64,000 nucleotides of DNA from NCBI RefSeq assembly GCF_900141895.1, contig NZ_FQYT01000008.1, forward strand, positions 1 to 64,000, in the 5' to 3' direction. Positions 17,256 to 25,345 of this stretch are shown piece by piece. How positions within the stretch are numbered: position 1 is the stretch's first letter; every line of letters begins with the position of its first letter. The notes beneath the pieces are model-generated. The model did no database searches and was not told the origin of the DNA. It was given only the letters and a program-made list of their open reading frames with translations. The position numbers were made by a program, and so were the translations under genes. The DNA is from Parasporobacterium paucivorans DSM 15970 (GTDB lineage Bacteria > Bacillota > Clostridia > Lachnospirales > Lachnospiraceae).

Positions 17256-17612
17256 ATGAAATACGCATATTTAAACACTTTTGTTACATCTCAGGGAGAA
17301 GACGTCCAAGGGGAATTAAATGAACTTCTTGCATACGCACCCGAGATACAGATTGAAACAATGTATACAACCAGAAAACAGTTAAATGCAATTCTGGATA
17401 TGCTGCAGCCGGGAGATACGCTTTATGTACATTCTTTTGCTCGTTTCTGCAGGGGATTGAAGGATCTTGTATATTTATCCGAAATTATAATCGATGAAAA
17501 AGGGGCAGCTTTAATCAGTTTACATGATGATTTTGATTCGACCACGGAAAAAGGGAAAATTGCAAAGGATGTATACGCAAGAGCAATTCCCCTTTTGATT
17601 TCGGACAATTAA
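17256..17612 (+). CDS. Resolvase-like N-terminal domain protein, probably catalytically dead
   Basis: The 118-residue protein has the fold pattern of the serine recombinase catalytic domain: PGDTLYVHSFARFCRGLKDL aligns with the G-D-x-L-x-x-x-x-x-D-R-x-x-R region, and FDSTTEKGKIAKDV with the later helix. In the N-terminal strand YAYLNTFVTSQ the usual R-V-S is replaced by Y-L-N, so the nucleophilic Ser and adjacent Arg are missing, as is the Asp of D-R. There is no DNA-binding domain. AAGGGAG precedes the ATG. It faces away from the DUF364 operon and shares its regulatory region. A regulatory or structural role is inferred rather than recombination. Confidence 0.75.
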   Translation: MKYAYLNTFVTSQGEDVQGELNELLAYAPEIQIETMYTTRKQLNAILDMLQPGDTLYVHSFARFCRGLKDLVYLSEIIIDEKGAALISLHDDFDSTTEKGKIAKDVYARAIPLLISDN

Positions 17613-17704
17613 TGCGTTGACTTTTCACAAAACCGGGTATGTCGTCCGTCACCAGGGCGAATCTCTAGTTTTTTAGTTTTTTCATAGGAGCCACCAGTTT
17701 ATTG

Positions 17705-17748
17705 GTGTTGTTTAACCAACATACAAAAATTCATAATCGTGATATTTT
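17705..17748 (+). promoter_or_regulatory. Palindromic activator-type promoter 4 (no protein gene downstream)
   Basis: Plus strand: GTGTTGTTTAACCAACAT (17705-17722), 20 nt, then TATTTT (17743-17748). It has the same arrangement as promoters 1-3, but no supported ORF follows. The implied start is near 17755. Confidence 0.55.
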
Positions 17749-17754
17749 TATGTG

Positions 17755-17845
17755 GGTGAGTATTAAAAACATATTTTGCTTTCATTTTGTTCCTTTCAAG
17801 ACAGAAAAAGGGTCGGTTCACGGTGCCAGCCCTTTTTCTGTGTGG
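17755..17845 (+). ncRNA. Candidate small RNA, about 90 nt
   Basis: The interval runs from the start predicted by promoter 4 to the end of the hairpin ACAGAAAAAGGG...CCCTTTTTCTGT (17801-17841). In that hairpin the GGG...CCC core is followed by TTTTT. No ribosome binding site with a supported ORF is seen inside. This is inferred from promoter and hairpin placement only. Confidence 0.3.
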
Positions 17846-17915
17846 ATTTTCATGATGAGTGGCCCCCTGATAAATTGGCAACGTCCTGATGTATCCATGT
17901 ATGACAAAACAGAAA

Positions 17916-17939
17916 AGCCCCTGCATTACCGCAAGGGCT
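17916..17939 (-). terminator. Terminator of the NRAMP-related gene
   Basis: AGCCCCTGC and GCAAGGGCT form a stem. On the minus strand it is followed by TTTTCTGTTTTGT. It lies 69 bp after the transporter stop codon. Confidence 0.65.
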
Positions 17940-18007
17940 AATTTTATTATTTTGCATTCGACAAACTTTATACCATCTTTATCTTTTAGATAGCCGGGGC
18001 TGCACTA

Positions 18008-19267
18008 TTATAAATTAAACAGCAACAGGATTCCGGCCGCCGTCATAACAGCTGTCGCGATAATGCTGACCGTATTGCTCAGCCATTTGTTTGTATAGTA
18101 CCCCATAACGGTTTTATTATTCGCAATAAGCAGTATCAAGATCATGAGAGGTGGGGCCATCAGGCCGTTGACCGCTGCGGCATAATATAGTGCCTTCATC
18201 GGATCGATCCCTATGAAGTTGATGGCGAGACCGATAATAGTAGCAATCGTAATTACCCCATAGAATCCATGGGCTTCTTTCAGCTTTTTCCCAAGACCTG
18301 TTTTCCAGCCAAGTGTCTCAGAAATCGCATATGATGATGAACCTGCAAGAACCGGCACCCCCAGAAGTCCCGTCCCGATAATTCCAATGGCAAACAGCAG
18401 GTAAGCAAAATCACCAGCCAACGGCCTGAGAGCCTGGGCTGCATCTGTTGCTGTATTTATAGAGGTGATTCCTTCTTTATGCAGGGTTCCTGCCGTTGTG
18501 ATGACGATCATGAAAGCAGTCAGAGCAGTAAAAACCATGCCGATTATGGTATCTATCCGCATGTCGTTTATATCCAGGTGACTGATCCCCGGCCTTCCGC
18601 TCCCAATGGCCTTTATTTTATATTCGACGATTTCCTTTTCTACCTCTTCATCTGCCTGCCAAAAAAACAGATAGGGCGAAATAGTGGTACCCAGAAACGC
18701 GACTATATTAAGAATTAAATCTTTAGAAAAATGCTCACTTGGTAAAAAAGTACCATGGAGAATGCCCCCCAAATCCTGCTTTACGACTACCGCTGTAGCA
18801 AAATAAGCGAAAAGTGAAAATGTGAGAATTATCAGCACCTTCGAATAAATACGGTAATCCAGAAATATTTCGAGGGTAAGTGTCAATGCGGTCATAATCA
18901 ATATCCAGAAAACGAAAGGCAGTCCAAAAACCAGCTGAGCCACAGCGGCCATTGCGCCCAAGTCAGCCCCGATATTTACCGTATTCGCAATGAAGAGCAG
19001 CACTATCGCGGAATAACTAATCCCTTTTGGATAATTTTCCCTCATGACTCCAGTTAGACCTTTTCCAGTCACTACGCCAATCCGGCCGCACATCTCCTGG
19101 ATTGCTATCGCAAAGATACACGAAATTGGGGACAGCCATAACAGACCGTAGCCAAACTTCGCTCCAGTCTGAGAATATGTCCCTATTCCCGAAGGATCGT
19201 CATCCGAAGCTCCTGTAATAATACCAGGGCCTAACTTTCTTAAGAATGCTTTGATTTTTTTAATCAT
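18008..19267 (-). CDS. NRAMP-related divalent metal transporter with atypical binding motif
   Basis: The 419-residue protein has about eleven membrane segments. The first helix carries GASDDDPSGIGTYSQTGA (residues 19-36) in place of the classical D-P-G-N motif. The sixth-helix region IGMVFTALTAFMIVITTAG lacks the A/C-x-x-M-P motif. Such NRAMP relatives include Mg2+-transporting (NRMT) and other divergent clades, so Mn2+/Fe2+ specificity should not be assumed. The start at 19267 has GGAGAG upstream; the longer frame to 19297 lacks one. It has its own terminator and is next to, but probably not in, the DUF364 regulon. Confidence 0.88.
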   Translation of the reverse strand: MIKKIKAFLRKLGPGIITGASDDDPSGIGTYSQTGAKFGYGLLWLSPISCIFAIAIQEMCGRIGVVTGKGLTGVMRENYPKGISYSAIVLLFIANTVNIGADLGAMAAVAQLVFGLPFVFWILIMTALTLTLEIFLDYRIYSKVLIILTFSLFAYFATAVVVKQDLGGILHGTFLPSEHFSKDLILNIVAFLGTTISPYLFFWQADEEVEKEIVEYKIKAIGSGRPGISHLDINDMRIDTIIGMVFTALTAFMIVITTAGTLHKEGITSINTATDAAQALRPLAGDFAYLLFAIGIIGTGLLGVPVLAGSSSYAISETLGWKTGLGKKLKEAHGFYGVITIATIIGLAINFIGIDPMKALYYAAAVNGLMAPPLMILILLIANNKTVMGYYTNKWLSNTVSIIATAVMTAAGILLLFNL

Positions 19268-19382
19268 CACACTACTCTCCTCATACAAATTGTACACCCT
19301 TTTTCAAAGACAATCAATACGGCCAAGTCCTTGTCTGCGCACTTCCGACTTTCGGACACCCACTTTCCACCAGTGAATCCAA

Positions 19383-19411
19383 TTGTTATTCTTAAAACAG
19401 TTTGATATAAT
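19383..19411 (+). promoter_or_regulatory. Sigma-A promoter of the ferric-reductase-like gene
   Basis: TTGTTA (19383-19388), a 17-nt spacer and TATAAT (19406-19411), 54 bp before the start codon. Confidence 0.65.
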
Positions 19412-19465
19412 AGCAGAAAAGTAACTATATTATATTACGTGACCGAAAGAAGGAGGCATCATGAC

Positions 19466-20779
19466 ATGAAAAAATATAGCGGAATCATACTCATATTAAT
19501 TACAGTTTTTTCAACATCTTTCTTTTGGTATTTTGCCTCCACGACCAGCCAGATTTCCACTTTTCGACAGTATTCCCAACTGTTAGCTTCCCTCGCACTG
19601 TTGGCCTTCGCATGGATCAGCTTCATATCCAGCCGCCTCCGATTGGTGGACAGCATCTTCAACGGTCTTGATAAGGCCTATGTTTTCCATAAATTTCTCG
19701 CTATTGCCGCAGTTGTTCTAATCTGGTTGCACAAGTTCATGCTTAACCCGAATATTTTGGAGGAAGATAGCATATCCGCGACATCCTCCGCCACTTCTTA
19801 TACACCTGGCATCACAAACGGAACAGACTCCCTGGCCGGTTTAGGCAGGGAGCTTGGCCCATTAAGCTTATATGTGTTTTCTGCGCTGGTTATATTTTTC
19901 TTAATCAGTTTTATGCTTGAATATGAAACATGGAAATTATTACATAAAGTAATGATTATCCCTTATGTTTTCGGTATCGTTCATTATTATCTGGATGCTG
20001 ATTATCAGGTCTTTTCATTTGGTTCCTACAGTCTCTGGATGAACCTTATAAATATACTCGGCATCGTATTCTCTCTATACAGCATTTTCTTCTACGAAAT
20101 CACTTCATTTAAATATCGCTATAAAATCAGTGCTATTGAAGAAGTGGCAAACGGAATAATTGAAATCTCTGCCAAATCTATGGGAAGAGAAATGAAATAC
20201 AGGGCAGGACAATTTGCTTTTGTGAAAATTGAAGGTAAGCGAAAGATTCTTCCTTCACACCCGTTTAGTATGTCTGCATCCTATAAGCCAGATGAGATAC
20301 AGTTCTCTATCAAAGGAGCCGGCGATCATACTAATAACTTGAAAAAACAAATGAAAATTGGCGACGTTCTGGCCGTTTCCGGCCCGCATGGAAAGTTCGA
20401 TTATTTGAATACCGCCAAAAATCAGATTTGGATAGCCGGAGGCATCGGCATAACACCATTTCGGGCCTTTTTACAGTCCGCTGTCCCGGAATCCTATTCT
20501 GTCGATTTATTCTATTCATATAACTGCGAACAAGATGGAGCATATATCAAAGAGTTGATTGACCTAAGTACAAGGAATAATGTGAGACTTCATCTCATCG
20601 ACTACTCAAAGGACGGATATTTACAAAAGAGTAACTTTGAAAACACACTGGATAAAGCCATACAATATGATTTGTATTTCTGCGGTCCAGTTGCCATGAG
20701 AAAAAAAATCCTCGAAGATATAAAGCTTTCCAATATTAGACTCAAAAATATCCATTATGAGTATTTCAAGTTCAAATAA
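19466..20779 (+). CDS. Ferric-reductase-like flavocytochrome (membrane haem domain plus FAD/NAD(P)H domain)
   Basis: The 437-residue protein has about six membrane helices. Two histidine pairs, FHKF...WLHKF (14 apart) and LLHKV...GIVHYY (13 apart), could ligate two b haems. A ferredoxin-NADP reductase-type module follows, with FAD motif HPFSMSAS, nucleotide motif WIAGGIGITPFRAF and the C-terminal YFCGPVAMRKKIL. The start at 19466 has AAGGAGG 9 nt upstream. It would move electrons from NAD(P)H across or to the outer face of the membrane. The acceptor (ferric iron, another metal, quinone or oxygen) is not shown by the sequence. Confidence 0.88.
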   Translation: MKKYSGIILILITVFSTSFFWYFASTTSQISTFRQYSQLLASLALLAFAWISFISSRLRLVDSIFNGLDKAYVFHKFLAIAAVVLIWLHKFMLNPNILEEDSISATSSATSYTPGITNGTDSLAGLGRELGPLSLYVFSALVIFFLISFMLEYETWKLLHKVMIIPYVFGIVHYYLDADYQVFSFGSYSLWMNLINILGIVFSLYSIFFYEITSFKYRYKISAIEEVANGIIEISAKSMGREMKYRAGQFAFVKIEGKRKILPSHPFSMSASYKPDEIQFSIKGAGDHTNNLKKQMKIGDVLAVSGPHGKFDYLNTAKNQIWIAGGIGITPFRAFLQSAVPESYSVDLFYSYNCEQDGAYIKELIDLSTRNNVRLHLIDYSKDGYLQKSNFENTLDKAIQYDLYFCGPVAMRKKILEDIKLSNIRLKNIHYEYFKFK

Positions 20780-20799
20780 CATACGTTTCATTAAAAAAA

Positions 20800-20829
20800 T
20801 CCAGGATCGACATAATGTCTTCCTGGACT
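20800..20829. terminator. Bidirectional terminator between the flavocytochrome and thioredoxin-like genes
   Basis: TCCAGGA/TCCTGGA form the outer stem with an inner GACAT/ATGTC stem. The minus-strand exit has seven T and the plus-strand exit has CTTTTTC. Confidence 0.75.
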
Positions 20830-20833
20830 TTTT

Positions 20834-21184
20834 CTATCTTGCTTTCTGTAATATTTTGACAACCTCATCAACTTTAAGAACCTTGCCATAAGAAACCACC
20901 TTGCCATCAATCACAAGAGCAGGAGTCGTCATCACGCCATACGCCGCAATTTGCGAAAAATCAGTTATGTGGTCAACTGCAGGGTCCATTCCCAGCTGTT
21001 TTAATGCTTCCTTTGTTGCAGCCTCAAGCTGGTTACATTTTGCACAACCACTTCCAAGTATTTTTACTGATGCTCCTTGCGCATCTTGATTCTCAACTTT
21101 AGTCGAGCCTTCAGGATTGCAGTTGCCGCCGCTGCAGCAAGATGTTGTTTCTTCTTCTTTCTTCTTCTTTCCAAACAATGCCAT
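20834..21184 (-). CDS. Thioredoxin-like small redox disulfide protein (TIGR00412 type)
   Basis: The 116-residue protein has a Lys-rich N-terminus, a Cys motif TSCCSGGNC and then a compact thioredoxin fold starting VKILGSGCAKCNQLE, with the active-site C-x2-C. The cis-Pro region is VMTTPALVIDGKV. The start at 21184 follows GGAG. It is the last gene of the arsR-permease-ferredoxin/DUF2703-trx operon. In that context it probably reduces the metalloid or the partner protein handled by the permease. Confidence 0.88.
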   Translation of the reverse strand: MALFGKKKKEEETTSCCSGGNCNPEGSTKVENQDAQGASVKILGSGCAKCNQLEAATKEALKQLGMDPAVDHITDFSQIAAYGVMTTPALVIDGKVVSYGKVLKVDEVVKILQKAR

Positions 21185-21235
21185 AATTTTAATCTCCTTT
21201 ATATGTTTTATATAATTCACGTTTTTTCCTTAAGG

Positions 21236-21997
21236 TTAGCAGCAGTTACCACCACAAGAGCATGCCTGATTTTTCTTCCCCTCAAAGAATGTCTTCAAGT
21301 TTTCTGGAAGCTCATATTCTCCATTATCGCAACCGCTTTCGGTTTGTCCAAATACCATTTGCAGGATTGCTTCTGCAAGCATTTTTTTCGGCGCCACCTC
21401 ATAGGTTTCTCCCTCGTATTCAAACACACGGCAGTCAACATCCGTCCCGCTGATTTCACCGCAACATCCGCAATTGTTCTCGGCGACGGATTGACACACA
21501 TCCCTTCCATTCACCCGTATTGTGGGAGAAGAAAGAAACTGATACTGTCTAGCCAATTCTTCGGTTTTCATTTCAATATTATTATATTCCACTTCATAAC
21601 CTGCAATATTTAAAGCAGGAGTAAGAACCATCATCACTTCAACCAAAACATTGTCCGTTCCTATACACCGGTCACAAGTCTGTAAATCCAAATATAAATA
21701 TTCCACTAAGATTTTCTTGTCTGACGTCCCATTGCTGCCACATGAACAGCCGGTTTCAGCCGATGCAATATCTCCCTTGGGCGGCACCCATCCTGTATCC
21801 TCCCCTACATAAGTAATCGCACCAACAGGACAGCGATCGCCACAACCATGACAATGGTCGGTACATTCTTCAGTATACTTTACACTCGGTGAGGGTGCTT
21901 TTGAGGTATCATAAACTCCATGAGGACATTTTTCAATACAAATACAGCATTCCACACATTTAATATAATCAATAACCGGGTACCATTTCAGAGCCAT
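21236..21997 (-). CDS. Ferredoxin-DUF2703 fusion protein with cysteine-rich tail
   Basis: The 253-residue protein has an N-terminal dicluster ferredoxin (CVECCICIEKCPHG and a second set CTDHCHGCGDRCP, residues about 14-60). A Cys-rich linker GCSCGSNG follows, then a DUF2703 domain (residues about 95-170, LDLQTCDRC and SSPTIRVNG, thioredoxin-like in layout) with CGCCGE. The protein ends in ACSCGGNCC. I set the start at 21997, where AGAGG is upstream; the frame to 22090 overlaps the permease. DUF2703 proteins are typical of anaerobes and archaea with the DUF318 permease. The fusion and Cys tail suggest metalloid or thiol chemistry. The substrate is unknown. Confidence 0.8.
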   Translation of the reverse strand: MALKWYPVIDYIKCVECCICIEKCPHGVYDTSKAPSPSVKYTEECTDHCHGCGDRCPVGAITYVGEDTGWVPPKGDIASAETGCSCGSNGTSDKKILVEYLYLDLQTCDRCIGTDNVLVEVMMVLTPALNIAGYEVEYNNIEMKTEELARQYQFLSSPTIRVNGRDVCQSVAENNCGCCGEISGTDVDCRVFEYEGETYEVAPKKMLAEAILQMVFGQTESGCDNGEYELPENLKTFFEGKKNQACSCGGNCC

Positions 21998-22034
21998 TTT
22001 TTCAACCTCTTTCTTTACAAGATTATTATTAAGT

Positions 22035-23039
22035 CTAAGTAAACAAGTAGCCAAGAGCATTAAAGGAATACCCGATGATAATGATCCCAATTGTTACAAT
22101 GCAAAAAAATACGGCCAGCAGCCTGGTTTTTACGACTTTTTTCAGCATAATCATAGACGGAAGAGAAAGTGCCGTGACCCCCATCATAAAGGATAGTACA
22201 GTTCCAAGGCCCACCCCCTTAGATACCAAGGCTTCCGCAATTGGAAGAGTTCCAAATATATCTGCGTACATCGGAACACCAACCAATGTTGCAACTATTA
22301 CTGAATACCATTTATCCTGGCCAATCACCGCCGTGATTATACTTTCAGGTATCCAGTTATGAATGGCCGCACCGATACCGACACCAATAAGTATATAAAG
22401 CCATACTTTTTTAACGATGTCCTTTACTTGGTTTTTTCCAAAATTCATCCTGTCTCTTCTTGTCATTGATTCTTCTTCAATCGATGTCATCTGATTGCTG
22501 TAGACAAAAGGCTCCACATAAGCCTCTAATTTTGCTTTGCTTATTATCGTACCGCCGACAACCGCAAGTATCAGCCCGACCACCACATAAGCAATCGCAA
22601 TTTTCCAATTAAATATACTTGCCAATAGCAGAACGGACGCCAGGTCGACCAGGGGAGAGGATATCAGGAAGGAAAATGTCACGCCTATCGGAAGCCCTGC
22701 ATTAGTAAACCCAATGAAAAGGGGGATAGAAGAGCAAGAGCAGAACGGTGTTATTGTTCCAAGTAAAGCTCCAAGTATATTTGCCGTAATACCACTGTAT
22801 CTTCCGAGTATTTTTTTCGTCCTCTCTGGAGGAAAAAAGCTTTGAACATATGAAATGATAAATATGAGTACCGATAGTAATATGAAAATCTTTACCACAT
22901 CATAAATGAAAAAGTGAAGGCTTCCGCCAAGCCTTTCTGAGACATTCAGGCCAAACACATTTTCCACCAATAGCTTTACTAAATCCGACAACCACATCAT
23001 TTTTAATAACTGGTCATTTAAAAACTCAAATATAAACAT
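22035..23039 (-). CDS. DUF318/ArsP-type permease
   Basis: The 334-residue membrane protein has two four-helix halves with internal similarity: TPFCSCSSIPLFIGFTNAG in the first and GVPMYADIFGTLPIAEAL in the second. The CSC motif and the FLISSPLVDLAS segment are typical of ArsP-like permeases, some of which export organoarsenicals. The start at 23039 has AAGGAG 10 nt upstream. It follows arsR-like by 25 bp. It acts with the thioredoxin-like and ferredoxin/DUF2703 proteins encoded downstream. Confidence 0.88.
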   Translation of the reverse strand: MFIFEFLNDQLLKMMWLSDLVKLLVENVFGLNVSERLGGSLHFFIYDVVKIFILLSVLIFIISYVQSFFPPERTKKILGRYSGITANILGALLGTITPFCSCSSIPLFIGFTNAGLPIGVTFSFLISSPLVDLASVLLLASIFNWKIAIAYVVVGLILAVVGGTIISKAKLEAYVEPFVYSNQMTSIEEESMTRRDRMNFGKNQVKDIVKKVWLYILIGVGIGAAIHNWIPESIITAVIGQDKWYSVIVATLVGVPMYADIFGTLPIAEALVSKGVGLGTVLSFMMGVTALSLPSMIMLKKVVKTRLLAVFFCIVTIGIIIIGYSFNALGYLFT

Positions 23040-23064
23040 GATTTTCAACTCCTTTTTTATCTAA

Positions 23065-23412
23065 TCATTGATTAGGGCAACACTGATTTAAATACATTTC
23101 TTTATCATTAAGCCTTTTCTTGTCGACAATGAGTTTTGGGTAATGCTCCATATTATCAATGATATTTTTCAAAGCATCTGTAAGTATTTTGTTGTCCCAT
23201 TTCAATGTGTAGAACACAAATTTTTCCTTTCTTTCATCATCCACTAAATTCAGATCCCTCAATTTGGAAAGGTTCTGTGAAATCCTGGGCTGAGGAATAC
23301 CCAAGATACCGCTGAGTTCACAAACACATAGTTCCTCCTGATAAAGAAGCACCAGCATCCTTAGTCTGTTTTCATCAGATAAAATCTTGAATATATTCGT
23401 TAATTGATTCAT
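23065..23412 (-). CDS. ArsR family repressor
   Basis: The 115-residue winged-helix protein has the metal-sensing helix motif ELCVCELSGIL with Cys pairing (C-V-C), followed by the recognition helix QPRISQNLSKLRD. There is an additional CC near the C-terminus. This is the classic As(III)/Sb(III)-type sensor arrangement. I start at ATG 23412 with GGGGGAAG upstream. It heads its own operon and probably represses it through the palindrome at 23453-23472. Confidence 0.92.
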   Translation of the reverse strand: MNQLTNIFKILSDENRLRMLVLLYQEELCVCELSGILGIPQPRISQNLSKLRDLNLVDDERKEKFVFYTLKWDNKILTDALKNIIDNMEHYPKLIVDKKRLNDKEMYLNQCCPNQ

Positions 23413-23452
23413 TCCCACTTCCCCCAATCAAGTAATTCAGTCTTCTAATATT

Positions 23453-23509
23453 TTAATATGCGCATATGTTAATATGTTTTATCTTACATCCCCATATTGT
23501 GTCTGTCAA
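23453..23509 (-). promoter_or_regulatory. Promoter and operator of the arsR-permease operon
   Basis: Minus strand: TTGACA (23509-23504), a 17-nt spacer, TAAGAT (23486-23481). Immediately downstream is the near-perfect palindrome TTAATATGCGCATATGTTAA (23453-23472), a likely ArsR binding site positioned to block initiation. Confidence 0.65.
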
Positions 23510-23628
23510 TCTTTTTTGATACTTTTTTAGAATCATATATTAATCGCTACCTTATGCAAAAAACAGACAAACACTGGAACTACAATTCCACTTGTGCTTG
23601 TCTGTTAAGGCGTCCGGACAAATTTCAA

Positions 23629-23775
23629 TTATAAAATTTTTTTACCTTGAATCAACCTCACTATTATCAGAATCAATGCAATTACCAAAAGAATGTGAAT
23701 TAACGGTCCTAAAATTCCAGCTATAAAACCAAGCAGCCACAAAATAATCAGTACAGCTATAATCGTCCACAACAT
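23629..23775 (-). CDS. Small membrane protein, lmo0937 family-like
   Basis: This 48-residue ORF starts MLWTIIAVLIILWLLGFI and ends IQGKKIL. It has two hydrophobic helices separated by AGILGP and a basic C-terminus, the layout of the small lmo0937/YqaE-like stress-associated membrane proteins. AGGAAGAGTG precedes the ATG at 23775. It is short but its start, length and composition fit the family. Confidence 0.75.
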   Translation of the reverse strand: MLWTIIAVLIILWLLGFIAGILGPLIHILLVIALILIIVRLIQGKKIL

Positions 23776-23794
23776 ATTAATCACTCTTCCTCAT

Positions 23795-24679
23795 CTATGG
23801 TGTTAAATGCGACTTCCTCAGAGCCTCCAAGTCAAGTTTTTTCATTTTCAGTAATGCCTCGGTCACTCTTCGCACTTCATCTTCTGATCCTTCAAACAGG
23901 ATTTCGTCGAGGTTTGAAGGCACAATCTGCCAGGAAACCCCAAATTTATCCCTAACCCATCCGCACTGCTCTGCTTCGGAAACAGCTGAAAGCTTTTCCC
24001 AAAAGTAGTCAATCTCCTTTTGGTCCCTGCAGTTAATGATTAATGAGAAAGCTTCGTTGAAAGTGTAATCCACATCATATCCATTATCCATGGCAGAAAA
24101 AGATACACCGTCAAGCTTGAAAGCAGCATAATTCACTTTAGCCTTAGCCGACTTTGCTTCCCGTTCGGCGTATCTGCTTATCATTCCTATTTCCGAGTTT
24201 TTAAATACCTCTGCATAGTACCTTACAGCTTCCTCAGCTTTCCCACAGGAATCCTTTGAAAATAGAAGATTTGGGGTTATTTTCTGAACTTCCTGTCCTT
24301 CATCTACAAGCATCAATTGCCAGGACAAACCGTAACGGTCCTGAATCCAGCCGTATCTTTTGTTGAATGGGTATTCTCCGAGGGCCATCAGCTCTGTTCC
24401 ACCCTCAGATAGCATCTTCCATTTTTTGTTTACCTCCTCTTCGGTACTGCAGGCGACCATAAACGATATGGATGGATTGAACTTGAAATAAGGACCAGCG
24501 CTGATTGCCACAAACTCCTGACCGGCCAGTTCAAATCTCACAATCTCCGAATCTCCAGATGGAGTATTCTTTATAATTTTAACCGTATCAAGTCTTGACT
24601 GTTCAAACATGCTGATATAGAACAGGGCTGCTTCCCTGGCATCCTTGTCATACCATAAATGCGGCACTATTTTCTGCAT
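23795..24679 (-). CDS. Tandem VOC (PhnB/3-demethylubiquinone methyltransferase-like) protein
   Basis: The 294-residue protein consists of two PhnB-like domains: KIVPHLWYDKDAREAALFY at the N-terminus and KITPNLLFSKDSCGKAEEA near residue 145. Each carries a W-G-W/C-V-x-D-x-[FY]-G-[LV]-S-W-Q motif. Single-domain homologues are about 140 residues, so this is a duplication. The start at 24679 follows AAGGAG. It lies 90 bp after the SOD gene and may be cotranscribed. Function unknown; VOC proteins bind small metabolites or metals. Confidence 0.85.
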   Translation of the reverse strand: MQKIVPHLWYDKDAREAALFYISMFEQSRLDTVKIIKNTPSGDSEIVRFELAGQEFVAISAGPYFKFNPSISFMVACSTEEEVNKKWKMLSEGGTELMALGEYPFNKRYGWIQDRYGLSWQLMLVDEGQEVQKITPNLLFSKDSCGKAEEAVRYYAEVFKNSEIGMISRYAEREAKSAKAKVNYAAFKLDGVSFSAMDNGYDVDYTFNEAFSLIINCRDQKEIDYFWEKLSAVSEAEQCGWVRDKFGVSWQIVPSNLDEILFEGSEDEVRRVTEALLKMKKLDLEALRKSHLTP

Positions 24680-24719
24680 ATTGATTTTCTCCTTCCCCAA
24701 TCCATCGTAACGAAACAGA

Positions 24720-24747
24720 AATTGCTCCCACATAAGCAAGAGCAATT
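24720..24747 (-). terminator. Weak hairpin after the SOD gene
   Basis: AATTGCTC and GAGCAATT pair around a 12-nt loop, followed on the minus strand by TCTGTTTCG. It may partly terminate SOD transcription before the VOC gene. Confidence 0.4.
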
Positions 24748-24769
24748 ACAAATTCGGCAGGTCCTGATT

Positions 24770-25345
24770 TTACAAATTTTCAGCAACGAAATCCCAGTTA
24801 ACAATACTCCAGAACTTTTCAACATATGATGGGCGTGCGTTCCGATAATCAATATAATATGCATGCTCCCATACGTCACAGGTCAAAAGTGGTTTTTTCC
24901 CAGCAGTCTTTGGATTTCCAGCATTGCTTGTACTCACGATTTCCAGCTTGCCATTTTGATCTTCTACAAGCCAAGCCCAGCCGGACCCAAAGGTCCCAAC
25001 GGCTGTTTGAGTGAATTTTTCTTTGAAAGCTGTAAAAGAGCCAAAGTTTTGATTTATGGTTTCGGCCAGTTTCCCCTGAGGTTCCTTGCCCCCATCCGGT
25101 GAAAGGCATTTCCAGTAAAAAGTATGATTAAATACCTGGGCTGCATTATTAAAGATTCCACCCTCTGCTTTTAAAATGATGTCTTCTAATGACATATTTT
25201 CAAATTCAGTACCGGCAATCAGCTTGTTCAAATTGGTTACATAGGCCTGGTGATGTTTTCCATAATGATATTCCAATGTTTCTTTTGATATAGTTGGCTC
25301 CAATGCATCCATACTATAAGGCAACGATGGCAACTTATGTTCCAT
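24770..25345 (-). CDS. sodA: Superoxide dismutase, Fe/Mn family
   Basis: The 191-residue enzyme has the metal ligands in [22 protein letters not shown] and the C-terminal [19 protein letters not shown] (Asp-x-x-x-His). It disproportionates superoxide in the cytosol. The N-terminus [17 protein letters not shown] is canonical, fixing the start at 25345 with GGAGG upstream. Presence of SOD fits an aerotolerant anaerobe. Metal preference cannot be decided here. Confidence 0.95.
   Translation of the reverse strand: MEHKLPSLPYSMDALEPTISKETLEYHYGKHHQAYVTNLNKLIAGTEFENMSLEDIILKAEGGIFNNAAQVFNHTFYWKCLSPDGGKEPQGKLAETINQNFGSFTAFKEKFTQTAVGTFGSGWAWLVEDQNGKLEIVSTSNAGNPKTAGKKPLLTCDVWEHAYYIDYRNARPSYVEKFWSIVNWDFVAENL

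Larger units (their letters stand above)
17613..18007. other. Gene-poor interval with promoter 4, a hairpin and the NRAMP terminator
   Basis: The stretch has no convincing protein gene. A plus-strand frame (from 17702) and a minus-strand frame exist but lack ribosome binding sites and family character. It holds a palindrome/-10 unit (17705-17748), a long A/T-tailed hairpin (17801-17841) and a terminator for the minus-strand transporter gene (17916-17939). Confidence 0.6.

Noticed and set aside
17702-17941. A 79-codon plus-strand protein gene
   Set aside because: No ribosome binding site, no recognisable family, and it runs through a hairpin and the transporter terminator.
19384-19399. A sixth copy of the regulon palindrome before the ferric-reductase-like gene
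   Set aside because: TGTTA-N6-AAACA has two mismatches and no -10 at the 20-nt position. The region is better explained by an ordinary TTGTTA-17-TATAAT promoter.
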